A stretch of 64,000 bases of DNA from Juglans regia. Lineage: Eukaryota; Streptophyta; Magnoliopsida; Fagales; Juglandaceae. The stretch's first letter is position 1. The number at the start of each line of letters is the position of its first letter. The position numbers and the translations under genes are program-made. A model generated the notes under the pieces. It was not told the origin of the DNA. It ran no database searches and saw nothing but the letters and a program-made list of their open reading frames with translations. Location: positions 29,272,583 through 29,336,582 of the forward strand of contig NC_049903.1 in assembly GCF_001411555.2 (NCBI RefSeq), read 5' to 3'. Shown here one piece after another: positions 24,055-35,625 of this stretch.

Positions 24055-27000
24055 ATGGCAACAATCTCCCTTTCTATTTCCATACAGATAGTAGCATGGG
24101 CTATCTGGATCTTGTTATGCGGAAAGTGTTTGGATAATGCACTTCATCAGCTTGTTGTTGCTGCATCTGGATCATCTACCCTTCAACTTAAACAAGCCAA
24201 GGCTTTGCAGGAGACTGGGTGGTGGCCGTCCACTACTCATGCCCAAGCCAGTAGTAACTATTCAAGTGCATGCCACTGGGATGGTATTACTTGCAATGCT
24301 GGTGGAAGCATCACAACCATCGATAGATTTGATCAACATTTGGGAGGTCAGTTGATCAAACTCAACTTCTCTTTCTTCCCAAATTTAGTCAGTCTTAATC
24401 TTAGTTGGAACTCCATTACGGGACGTATCCCACTTGAGATAGGGATGTTAAAGAACTTGGTCTATTTAAGACTTAGTTCGAACATGCTCGTCGGTCCAAT
24501 TCCTTCCACTCTGGGCAATTTAACTAATTTGAAATATTTGTTCCTTGGTCGGAATAAAATCAATGGATCAATTCCCTCCGAAATATGGATGCTGAGAAAT
24601 CTGAAAAGTTTATCCCTTTCTTCGAACATGCTTGGCGGTCCAATCCCTTCCACTCTAGGCCATTTAACTAATTTGGAATATTTGTCCCTTTATTCGAACA
24701 TACTCGTCGGTCCAATCCCTGCCACTTTGGGTCATTTTACTAATTTGAAATATTTAGACATTGGTCTGAATAAAATCGATGGATCCATTCCCTCCGAAAT
24801 AGGGATGCTGAAAAATCTGACCACTTTATTCCTTGATTCGAACATGCTCGTCGGTCCAATCCCTTCCACTCTAGGCCATTTAACTAATTTGCGATCTTTA
24901 TACCTTCGTCAGAATCAAATCAATGGATTCATTCCCTCCGAAATAGGGATTCTGGAAAATCTAACCTCTTTATACCTTGATTCGAACATGCTCATCGGTC
25001 CAATCCCTTCCACTCTAGGTCATTTAACTAATTTGGAATTTTTAAACCTTAGTCAGAACAAAATCAATGGATCCATTCCCTCTGAAATAGGGATGCTGAA
25101 AAATCTGACCAATTTATACCTTTATTCGAACAAGCTCGTCGGCCCAATCCCTTCCACCATTGGTTATTTAACTAATTTGCAATTTTTATACCTTCATCAG
25201 AATCAAATCAATGGATCCATTCCTCCCGAAATAGGGATGCTGAAAAATCTGACATCTTTATACCTTGATTCGAACATGCTCGTCGGTCCAATCCCTTTCA
25301 TCTGGGATAATTTGACTGATCTACAATATTTAGACCTTAGTGTAAACAGCTTAACTGGAAGCATTCCTTATCGCGAGGTAAACCTTTATTGGGTGAAATA
25401 CGTTAACCTTAGTCATAACTCTATTATTGGAGAAATACCCGTTGCACTTGGGAGTGTTGCCCGTCTCTCGAGTTTGGATCTTAGCTACAATAATCTTACG
25501 GGCCATATCCCCCCTTCTCTCATTTATATAAAAAGAATTGACTTGTCACACAATTCTTTGAAGGGTCAAATTCCAGACGGTTTTAATCGGCATCATAAAT
25601 CCCACACATTAACTGGCAATTGGCATTTATGCGGTCAGTTCAAGATTTTCCCTCCATGTCCCAAGAGTAAAAAATCAATCGTAACCAAAATAGAAATTTT
25701 TGCTCCCATCACCTCTTTCCTCGGATTCCTAGTTATTAGGGGTATTATCTTGTCTCGTTGCGTGTTCAAGAAAAATCAGTTTGAGTTAAGAGAATCTAAG
25801 AATGGAAACATATTCTCGATATGGAATTATGACGGACATATTGCTTATGAATACATTATTGAAGCAACCGAAGATTTTGACATCAGATATTGCATTGGAA
25901 CTGGTGGTTATGGTAGCGTTTACAAAGCAGAATTACCAAGCGGAAATGTCGTTGCCTTAAAGAAACTTCATCAGAGAGAGGCTGAGAATCCAGTTTTCTA
26001 TAGGAGTTTTATAAATGAAGTGAGGGTGTTAACAGACATTCGACATCGAAATATTGTGAAATTGCATGGATTCTGTGTACATAAAGGATGCAGATTTTTA
26101 ATTTATGAGTATATGGAAAGGGGAAGTCTATTTTGGGTCCTAAGAAATGTTGATGAAGCTATGGAACTTGATTGGAGCAAGAGAGTAAACATCATCAAAG
26201 GCACAGCGCACGCCTTATCTTACATGCATCATGAATGCATCCCCGCAATTGTTCATAGAGATATATCATCCAACAACATTTTGCTGAACTCCGAATTCCG
26301 AGGTTTTATATCTGACTTTGGAACTGCTAAACTCCTAGATCCTGACTCCTCCAATCAAACATTGGTTGCGGGCACTTATGGTTATATTGCTCCAGGTAAA
26401 TTGTTAATTGGTTATTTCTACTCCTACAATGTCATTTAAATTATTTAATTAAGAATATTGAATATAATTATTCCATTCGTCAGTATCTAAACATTTTTCA
26501 AGATCATTTTTCTTTACTGTTTTTTTTTTTTTTTTGGGGTCAGATTTACAATTTATAAATCGTTATCACCAATTAAGCTAAAAGGATATTAAGTTAAAAA
26601 AACTGGAATAAAATCTAAAATCCCAATAATCTTAAATTATAAATTTAACTAGATATATTTGTTCTTCATTTAATTATATGTTTAGCATAATCGCATATAT
26701 TATTTAAGAATAATAAATTTGGAGAGTGGATAATTAGACTATATAGAAATTGTTTGCAATTTGCAATAATATAATAATATAGTACGTAGCTTCCTATAAT
26801 CAAAGTTTCATGATTTAGAATTCATATAATACTAGTCCAAGATCAGAATAATGTGCAAGTGAAATAATCTAAGATATCAAATAAGAATATCAAATATAAT
26901 TTCTAAATATTTTATTTTAAGATATTTCAAATAAGTTTAAAAGGTTTTTTAAAATTTATAAAAAATTTTAGATTCAAATTATATCATCTACAGCAAAAAA

Positions 27001-27666
27001 ATTAAAAATTAAATAGTTGAAACTAAAACCCATTTTTGTGAACTTTCTTTATTTTTCAAAATATTATATAACAAAGTTGTCACGTCTTTATATTCTCCCT
27101 TTAAAAGACTTGTATTTTGAAAACTAAAGATTATTATCGATAACTTGATGAAATATTATTCTTCATTCAATAATTTTACGGTTAAATTACAATTATCAAA
27201 TTAATTAGATGTATTATTGTTCATTGATCGTATTTAGTGGTTCTCATTGTTTTTTTCTTTCTCTATAGAGTTTGCCTACACGATGATAGTTACTGAAAAA
27301 TGCGATGTATATAGTTTTGGAGTGGTGGTGCTAGAAGTATTAATGGGAAGGCATCCGGGAGAACTCTTGTCCCCATTATCATCATCATCATCATCATCAT
27401 CATTTCAAAATATGATGCTTAATGAAATATTAGACCGACGACTGCCACCTCCTAATCGTCTAATTGGACAAGATATTTTGCTTATTGCTACAATAGCATT
27501 TGCATGCCTTCACACTCAGCCAAAGTCTCGACCTACAATGAAATGTGTGTCACAAGAATTTCTCTCGCGCAAGAAGCCGAATGTAATACCCTTGACTACG
27601 GTTCCACTCCTGCAACTGAGGAAACAAGTAGCATATATGGAAGGATCAGGATTTGCTTATTGTTAG
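24055..27666 (+). CDS. MIK2-like LRR receptor kinase (two exons, 912 aa)
   Basis: Exons are 24055-26395 and 27269-27666, with a GT/AG intron splitting the Glu codon of the kinase APE motif (IAP-E-FAYT). The protein has an N-terminal hydrophobic signal (about residues 1-30), an LRR N-terminal cap (about 40-90; [14 protein letters not shown]), 17 LRRs (about 100-500), the [11 protein letters not shown] cysteine pair, one membrane helix (about 543-568) and a kinase domain. The kinase has P-loop GTGGYGSV (615-622), Lys636, HRD at 734-736 ([10 protein letters not shown]) and DFG at 754-756. All catalytic residues are present, so an active plasma-membrane Ser/Thr kinase is likely. The MIK2 family perceives extracellular peptides; the ligand here is unknown. 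Exon 2 has a TCA-type trinucleotide run coding Ser (about 27377-27403). LRR cap, C-lobe wording and intron position match the pseudogene copies nearby. Without splicing, translation would run into the intron and stop at 26437-26439. Confidence 0.93.
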
Positions 27667-28714
27667 GGTGTTTTGTGTGTTGTCAAGGTGTTGTTTACAT
27701 TTCTCGGTTTGTTTTCAAGAAAAATATTATTTGTAAGCATTCCAAATCACCCTATAAACCTAAAGTACTCACTGTGCAAGGTCGAAAGCAGCTGGAACAG
27801 AACGGGGATGGTGTGTTTGTATGAGTTAAGTGTGCAAATAAAAAGTAGAAGTGAATTAAGTAAAATTTGATAGAGAATTTCATCAGATTTTAATGGTTTA
27901 GAAAAAGAAATACCTTTTAACTTCAAAAAAATGGAACAAGTTTCACTGATACAAGAAAAAAACTATACAGTAAACACACATAGATACTCTTATTTTAGAG
28001 ACCAAAATCTTAGGTTTTTTAAATTTCAAGGGTGTTTTGACCTTTTTAAGTGTGTATAATAAATATATTCATTTTTTTAGATTTTGGAGGCAAAACTTTT
28101 GAGATAAGAAAAAAATTAAGACGTTCTTCAATAATTTTAGCTGGGGTTAGAAGAGAGTTTCACACTTTTGGGGAATTTGAATAGGTTTTCAAAATTTTTA
28201 AGGGATTAGAAGATAATTTTTCTGTTTTTTAAAAAATAGTTATCCTGCAAATGAAGTTATCATCCTTGTCCTTATTGTTGAAATTGAAAAGACATTTAGT
28301 TGTTGAAATAGTAATTCGATCAAAAAAGGTTGAAAATTATCATGCATTAAAGTGTTGTTTGTGACCCTGCAAATATTTTACAAAGCCTCCTAAAGATTTG
28401 TATCCATATGATATGACAAATTTGAAAATTACGTATACCAACATTGTGGTTCAGCTTTCAATATGATGGAACTAAAATAAATGAAAAGAAATGGAAAGAA
28501 TTTAAGGCTAACAAGCTCTCCAAAGCATGACTAGCAGACTCAGACAAATCTTTCAGAAGTTGTACATGAACCAATTTCAGGTTCAAATTCGTTAAAAATC
28601 AGATCAATTGTATCCATCAAATCCTATAAAAGAGATCAATTGAATCCACATTTACTCCAAATTATTGAATAAGTTTCATAAATTAGAGTAAGGCCTTGTC
28701 AATCTTTCTGATTG
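27667..28714. other. 3' flank and spacer of intact kinase
   Basis: No gene is seen. 27880-28340 repeats spacer sequence found at 15030-15370 and 21806-21950. 28370-28420 resembles the sequence just after the truncated copy at 32700-32750. Confidence 0.6.
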
Positions 28715-28953
28715 AAATGCCTAGTAAACGAACAGGACAGTATTCAAAACTTCTGAATTTGGCCAGCCTCATCAGACACACACTCAAATGCGTGGCATCT
28801 CCTGTCTCCATTTCTATGATTGCAGTAGCATGGGTTATCTACATCTTGTTCTATGGAACATATTTACATAATGCATGCCTTCATTTACATACTGCAGTCG
28901 TTGTGTTTGTGGCAGCATCTAATTCATCAGCTTTAGAAATTAGAACTAGAAAT
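28715..28953 (+). pseudogene. LRR receptor kinase 5' remnant
   Basis: It encodes only the signal-peptide region (SPVSISMIAVAWVIYILFYG, then AVVVFVAASNSSALE), as in the 33354-35625 copy, and then stops matching. The codon equivalent to the start ATG of the sister copies is GTG here (28792-28794). An upstream in-frame ATG (28717) belongs to former 5' leader sequence that is also seen in the other copies. No LRRs follow. Confidence 0.8.
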
Positions 28954-28959
28954 GAAGGC

Positions 28960-29659
28960 ATGCATTATGAATGGAATTATTTACCACCATGCATGCAGGC
29001 ATCACATTGCCCCTGTTGAGCTTAATTACCTAATGTTTCATATCTTTGATGGGCATTCCGGGTGGCCATATATAAATATCTGTGGATATCTTCATATTGA
29101 GAATTAAGCATGACACATCTTCGATGGGGCATGCCTGGTGGCCGGGGATAAAATATATTTATCCACATTATGTGTACATGTGTATTAGATTATATATGAA
29201 AATTAATTACACTGCATTTTTTTAAAATATATAAGGAATGTTCCCCATCCCTTACCATCAAATACAATACTTATTAGGATTAATTTAGCACGCTTGCCTT
29301 TGTTGAACAATCACAATCTATGCAACATGTTTTAAGCACGGCAGGATCTCATGACACTGTCAACAAGACTATTCGAAAGAGAATAAATAAATTCTATCAC
29401 CCTTACAGGAATTAAGAAGCTACGAAGGTGAACGACCAATGATATATATAATAGCTCCAGCTGTGGGAATGAATGACAGATCATCTAGGAGGCCAGGGAG
29501 TACCATCAACGATTCAATTTCATGAGACCACAAATTGCAACAACGTAGAACCGTTCATGAAAGTAAGAAAACTTTTTTTTTTTGTTGACCAAGTAATACT
29601 TGACCCCTCTTTTTCTTTTTCTACAGTTTTTATTTTATTTATTTATTGCGTGGGAGACC
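28960..29659. other. Intergenic, no gene seen
   Basis: The DNA is AT-rich, with two partial repeats of a CATATCTTTGATGGGCAT / CACATCTTCGATGGGGCAT phrase at about 29038-29145. No coding or RNA gene is recognised. Confidence 0.5.
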
Positions 29660-31260
29660 TTTGTATTGTGAACATCAACGAGGTGCAAAAGTTGGTCGGG
29701 TGAGTGGTCATTCCGAACCGATTCATGTCCAGCTCAACAGATAAATGCTTGCCGTTCTTCAAGGTTCTGAGGAAAGTGCAAGACTAGGACGATGAGTGCT
29801 GCCAAGCATTTGAGGAGTTAAAAGAGTACATGATTTGTCCATCGCTCCTCAGCCAGACAAATCGGGAGAAGACTTGCTCACATACCTATCGATGTCGCCA
29901 CACGCCATGTCGGTTGTTCTGGTTCGAGAAAAGAAGGTGTCGAAAGCTCCATGTTTACTATATTAGCCGCGCCTTTAGATGAGTTGAGGTAAGATACCCA
30001 CGAATGGACATGATGGCTTTCGTCCTAGTGATTAATGCCAAGCGATTGAGGCTCTATTTCCAAGCTCACCTCATGAAAGTGCTCACAGACACTCTCCTCA
30101 AGAAGATCTTGCATAGACTAGACACCTCAAATTGTCTACTGAACTGGGTCGTCAAACTGAGCGAGTTCGACATTGAATATTCTCCTCACACGGTGATAAA
30201 GGGATAGATGCTAGCAGAATTTGTGGTTGAGTTCGTCGGCTTTCTCGAAGAAGTGGCGATAGCACCTGTAGGAGAGCCCTGGTAGGTCTACATCCATGGC
30301 TCGTCCTATCAAGCTGGTGGGGGTGTTGGAGTGCACATTGTCACGGGAGCCAGCGAAGAACACAACTATGCTATCAAAGCTCGCCTTTAATAAGATTAAC
30401 AATGAGGCTGAGTACGAAGCACTACTAGCCAGACTGGCGACGACCTGAGCATTGGGAGTGACGAAGGTGGAAGTTAAGGAAGAATCCCAAGTAGTCGTCA
30501 ACTAGGTGTAAGGCAAATTCGCCACCAAATGTGAAAAATTGAAAAATATCTTCAGCTAGTAGGAGAGAGCACGACTTCTACCCCTACTTTCACATCCAAC
30601 ATATACTGAGAGGAGAGAACCAGGAGGTGGACAAGCTGGCATGAACGGTTTCGGGACAAGAAGATTCATGCCTGCTACAAAAGACAATAACTCGAACGGT
30701 GGACTTCCTGGCTATAGGGATCAAGGTCTCAGTAATTGGTCCCGAGACATTGGAGTGGGCATTTGATATAATTAAATACCTCAACACCAATGAGTTGCCA
30801 AGTGATGGGGAAGAAGCTGGGAAGATCGTAAATAAGGCAGCTCGCTTCATGGTAGTTGAGGTTCCTGTACAAAAGGGGCTTCTCTGAACCTCTCCTGAGA
30901 TGTGTCTCACAGGTTGAGGCCCAATATATACTGAGCGAGGTGCACGAAGGAGTCTGTGGCAGCCACTTGGGAGGAAGTGCTCTTGTCGGGAAAGTAATAA
31001 GGGCGGGATACTACTTGTCCTGCGCCCTTAAAGATGTCGAAGAGTTCATAAGAAGATGCTCGAAGTGCCAAGTACATGCACCAATCCACATTGCTCGCTA
31101 GAGGAGCTTATGTCAATCACGTCCTCGTGGCTGTTGCACAGTGGGGGTTGAATCTAGTTGGACCACTTCCTCCAGGAAAAAGGGGTGTGAAATCTGTCGT
31201 CGTTGCGGTCAACTACTTTACCAAATGGGTAGATGAACTCGAACACAATATGTTAAGCTA
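29660..31260 (+). mobile_element. Ty3/Gypsy pol fragment 2, defective
   Basis: Same element and orientation as fragment 1, but without the nested solo LTR. It begins at NEVQKLVG (about 29675) and holds RNase H (RMDMMAFVLVINAKRLRLYF). It continues through the integrase zinc-binding region (CSKCQVHAPI, about 31050-31085) into the start of the integrase core (LNLVGPLPPGKRGVKSVVVA and NYFTKWVD, about 31148-31235). It has multiple stops and no LTR at either end. Confidence 0.9.
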
Positions 31261-31261
31261 A

Positions 31262-31860
31262 ACAGATCAGAACATCAAACCCTAATACGACCCATTTAAA
31301 TAATTGGTGACACGACTCATTTCAACTCATTTTATCTAAATGGGTCAAACTGACATGCATAACTCATTTGACCTGATTAACATAATTTTAAATAAAAGTT
31401 AAAATCTAAATTTATTAATAGCCATAATATCTCTAAAAAACAATAAGGACTACCTACTATTAAAAATATCAATAATTTTCAAATTTTAACCTAAAATAAA
31501 ACCAATATACAAACCTAATAATAACATATACGAGCATAGGTTCAAAATTATAATCCAAACAACGAAATGGTAAGCATATTGAGAAATATCAATATTACAA
31601 CCCAATAATAATAAACATGAGTATCTTGTCATAATATTAATGTTACAACCCCAAATACAATTATAAGTTTAAAATAAAATTTAAACACGTTATTGCAGAT
31701 TGATTTCGTATTAATTAAGTTGGTTGACCTGTCATTAATTTGTTTATTAATCAAGTCTTAACAGATCAATATGTTTTGACCCGAACTCATACACAAATTT
31801 ACTAATTTTGTATTATATTCATGTTCATGTTGTGTTTACGAATTGCATCACCTATTTTCC
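31262..31860 (-). mobile_element. hAT-like non-autonomous repeat (about 0.6 kb)
   Basis: This is the reverse complement of 57130-57765: both share GTCAAATGAGTTATGC, TTATGGCTATTAATA-type and GAGTTCGGGTCAAAAC-type blocks. No coding sequence is present, and exact ends were not resolved. Confidence 0.6.
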
Positions 31861-32339
31861 CCTAATTACAAGCAGGAACATCCCCATATACGTGGTTGAG
31901 TCTAATCTTATGTTCTTGTCCCTATTTGATCAAATAATATATAATAAACTAAAAATCATAAAAAATTTTGGATTCGCCAGGAGTCGACAAAATTGTGTGC
32001 GTACCCTTTCGAATAGAAAAAGACTATTATTATTTGTATAATTATAGGATTACTATCTTGTTATTACTCTTTTATTATTTTTTATTTAATTTTTTTATTT
32101 TACTTAATAATTAAGGAATTGAATATTAGTAAAGTTATATATTTTTTTAATTTTTTTAATGAGTAAAGATGTTAAAAAAAATATTTAAAAAATTGATAAA
32201 AAAAAATTGAAATAGACTTACATAACAAATAGATAATAATATGGTAATAATCCAATCACTTCCCTTATTACTTTGGTATTTGTTCAAATTTAAAGAAATA
32301 TAAAGGATGATAGTTGGCAATCAATCATTTTGCATTGAC
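31861..32339. other. AT-rich intergenic, no gene seen
   Basis: Poly-A/T-rich sequence without recognisable features. The last ~60 bp resemble the 5' flank of the kinase copies. Confidence 0.5.
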
Positions 32340-32710
32340 TTTCTTTCTTAAATGCCAGAGTAAACGAGTAGGGCACTCAAACCCTCTGAAATTGGCTGGC
32401 CTCATCAGACATACACCTAAACATGGCGTCTCCCGTCTCCATTTCCATCATTGCAGTAGCATGGGTTATCTGCATCTTGTTCTATGGAACATATATACTG
32501 TAGTCGTTGTGTTTGTGGCAGCATCTAATTCATCAGCTTTAGAACTAGAAATGAAGGCTCTTCTGCAGATTGGGTGGTGGTCAAGAACCAACACCAGCAA
32601 TACCTCCAGTCCTTGCAAGTGGCAAGGTATTTCTTGCACTGACAGTGAAAGCATCGCACAGATTAAATTAGTTAATAGCTATTTGAAAGGTAAGTTGAAA
32701 CTCTGCAAAT
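32340..32710 (+). pseudogene. LRR receptor kinase 5' remnant with LRR cap
   Basis: It starts like the sister copies at ATG 32424 (MASPVSISIIAVAWVICILF). It then shifts frame near 32500 and continues as VVVFVAASNSSALELEMKAL, with the LRR cap NTSSPCKWQGISCTDSESIA. The match ends after YLKGKLKL (about 32705), and no repeat or kinase follows. Sequence after it resembles 28370-28420. Confidence 0.85.
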
Positions 32711-32899
32711 ATTTTATAAAGTCTCTTAAAGATTTGTATCCATATGAAGCATATAAGAATCTCCAACCTTGTTTTTTTCTTTTATTTACTTTCTTAAAAC
32801 TACTCCTTTTAATATATCTTTCTTTCCTTTTTATCAGAAGAAATGCATGATTTCAATTTTTATTTGTATTAATAAATTTGAGACTTTTTCTCATCCACC

Positions 32900-33200
32900 C
32901 CAAACATGGGGTTGGGTGAGAAAAGTCTCCACGTCCATGAAACCTTTGACGGGGCCAGTGCGGAAGACTTTTCTCGTCGACAACAGATCAAAACTAAAAA
33001 AATAAAGACCAAACAAGCTCGGTTTGTTGCCCAATCTTTTCAACTAATTAAATCTAAATTATTGACACAAAAATATTAACAAAATAATATTAGTACATCT
33101 TAATCAATTAAACTGGAGTTAAATTTGAAAACTAATTTAGATCGGGGTACTCATTCATGATCCCTCCAACGAGATATATAAAAAAAATATCGAAAATCTC
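32900..33200. repeat. Duplicated 5' flank of kinase copies
   Basis: It matches 22170-22500, including GAAAAGTCTCCACGTCCAT and CCAATCTTTTCAACTAATTA. Because it recurs upstream of two kinase copies, it is probably old promoter sequence carried in the duplications. Confidence 0.65.
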
Positions 33201-33353
33201 CTATTCACAAATCAGTTCATTACTATTCATAAATTTCTCATCTCATTTTGCCATATCTCCTAATCTTTATGATTTTAACATGCCAGACTAAACGAACAGG
33301 ACACTCAAATTACCCTCTCCAGTTGGCCGGCCTCATCAGACATACACTGGAAC

Positions 33354-35625
33354 ATGGTATTTCCTGTCTCCATTTCCATGATTGCAGTAGCATGGGTTAT
33401 TTGCATTATGTTCTATGGAACATATTTGGATACTGCAGTCGTTGTGTTTGTGGCAGCATCTAATTCATCAGCTTCAGATCAAGAAATGAAAGCTTTGCTG
33501 GGGACTGGGTGGTGGTCAAGTACCGACACCAGCAATACCTCCAGTCCTTGCGAGTTGCAAGGTATTTCTTGCACTGACAGTGGAAGCGTCACACAGATTA
33601 ACTTAGCTAATAGCTATTTGAAAGGTACATTGAAACTCAAATTTCCTTCCTTCCCATATTTATACTTTGTTGATCTTCATGGAAATAGACTTCAAGGGAG
33701 CATCCCTAGTGACATAGGTACTCTATCAAACCTCGCCTTCCTTGACATGTCCTTCAATCATCTTAGAGGTGAGATACCTCTTTCAATTGCAAGACTCACC
33801 AAATTAAATAGGCTTAACATTTCTTCTAACAAAATCCATGGTTCCATTCCCTCGGAAATAGGCAACATTAAGAACTTGAATCACTTGGACCTTAGTTGGA
33901 ATAAAATTAGTGGTTCCATTCCAAAAGGAATAGGAACCTTGAAGAATCTTATGCGTCTGGATCTTAGTTCTAACAATCTCATTGGTTCAATCCCTACTAC
34001 TCTAGCTGGTTGCTCTAATTTGCAGGAGTTGTTATTGAGCCACAACAACTTAACTGGACAATTTCTCCATCGCTTGGCTGACCTTCATTCGCTAAGTACT
34101 ATAGATCTTAGTCTCAACTTTTTCAATGGAGAGATACCCGTTCTACTTGGAAATATAGGCTACTTATTAATCTTGAATCTTAGCTACAATAAATTTAAAG
34201 GCAACATATCCATTTCTCTCAATAACATAAAAGTAGTCGACTTGTCATACAACTCATTGAAAGGAAAAATTCCTGACAGTTATGCTCAGTATCATCCGCT
34301 CGACACACTGATCGGCAACAATGATTTATGTGGGAACTTCAAGGGTTTCCCTTCTTGCTATCCTTCTACATTTGTAAGCAAAATAAAATTCATTGTTCCC
34401 ATACCCATTTTGCTTGGATTCTTAGCTCTTGGGGGTTTTATCCTATCTCGATGCATGGTTTAAAAAAGTCAATGTAAGATTGATCTAGAAACAATGGACG
34501 GGAACTTATTCTCAATATGGAATCATGATGGACATATTGCATATGAAACCATCATTAAAGCAATCGAGGAATTTGACATCAAATATTGTATTGGAATCGG
34601 TGCTTATGGTAGTGTTTACAAAGCTGAATTACCTGGTGGAGGAACTGTTGCCTTGAAGAAACTTCATAAGTTACAGGATGATGAGAACCCAATTTTTTAT
34701 AACAGTTTCGAGAATGAGGTAAAGGTTTTATCAGAAATTCGGCATCAAAACATTATAAAACTTCATGGGTTCTGTTTGCATAAAAGATGTACATTTTTAG
34801 TTTATGAATACACCGAAAGGGGTAGCCTACTTTGCGTCCTAAGTAACGACTTTGAGGCTGTGGAGTTGGATTGGAGGAAGAGGATGAACATCATCAAAGA
34901 CACTGTGCATGCCTTATCTTACTTGCATCATGAATTCATCCCGTCAATTCTTCATCGAGATATATCAAGCAAAAATATATTGTTGAATTCTGAATTCCAG
35001 GCTTTTGTCTCCGACTTTCGCACAGCTAAGCTCCTTGATCATGATTCCTTCAATCAAACTTTGGTTGTAGGCACTTACGGCTATATTGCCCCTGGTGAAT
35101 TATTCTTTTCATGCTATAATTCATCATTTTTTATTCATCATTTTTTCGCTCCCACCTTCAACAAGATTTTATATATAGAAGAGAAGAAAAAGCATCACAT
35201 TTCTAATTATTTTTATTTTGTTTTCTTCCCACACAGAGTTGGCCTATACCTTTGCAGTGACTGAAAAATGAGATGTTTATAGCTTTGGAGTTGTTGCGTT
35301 AGAAATTTTAATGAGAAGACATCCAGGTGAAATCTTGACTCTATTATCATCGTCATCATCTCGTGCAGTGATGTTAAATGACATATTTGACCAACGCTTG
35401 CCACCTCCAGATTGTCTTGTTGTAGTGGACATTCTCCTTGTTGCCTCCATAGCATTTGCATGCATATGCACCGAACCAATGTCTCGACCTCCAATGAAAT
35501 GTGTGTCGCAGAAGTTTCTTTCTTGCAAGAAGCCAATGGTCAAGACATTGGATTCAGTTTCACTTTGGCAATTGAGGAACCAAGAAACGTATATGGCTGA
35601 ATCTGGGAGTAGTTCTCAATCGTGA
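33354..35625 (+). pseudogene. MIK2-like LRR receptor kinase with two premature stops
   Basis: Nearly full length: exon 1 is 33354-35094 and exon 2 is 35237-35625, with the same intron position as 24055-27666. Exon 1 encodes a signal peptide (VSISMIAVAWVICIMFYG), an LRR cap (CELQGISCTDSG), nine LRRs, the LCGNFKGFPSC pair and a membrane helix. A TAA at 34461-34463 lies just after the helix. The kinase frame continues with P-loop GIGAYGSV and HRD (ILHRDISSKN), but the DFG motif reads DFR. A second stop (TGA for Cys) is at 35269-35271. As it stands it could encode only a 369-aa LRR protein with a membrane anchor and no kinase. It has fewer LRRs (9 against 17) than the intact neighbour. It may be a dead gene or an expressed truncated receptor; the sequence cannot decide. 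Confidence 0.9.
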
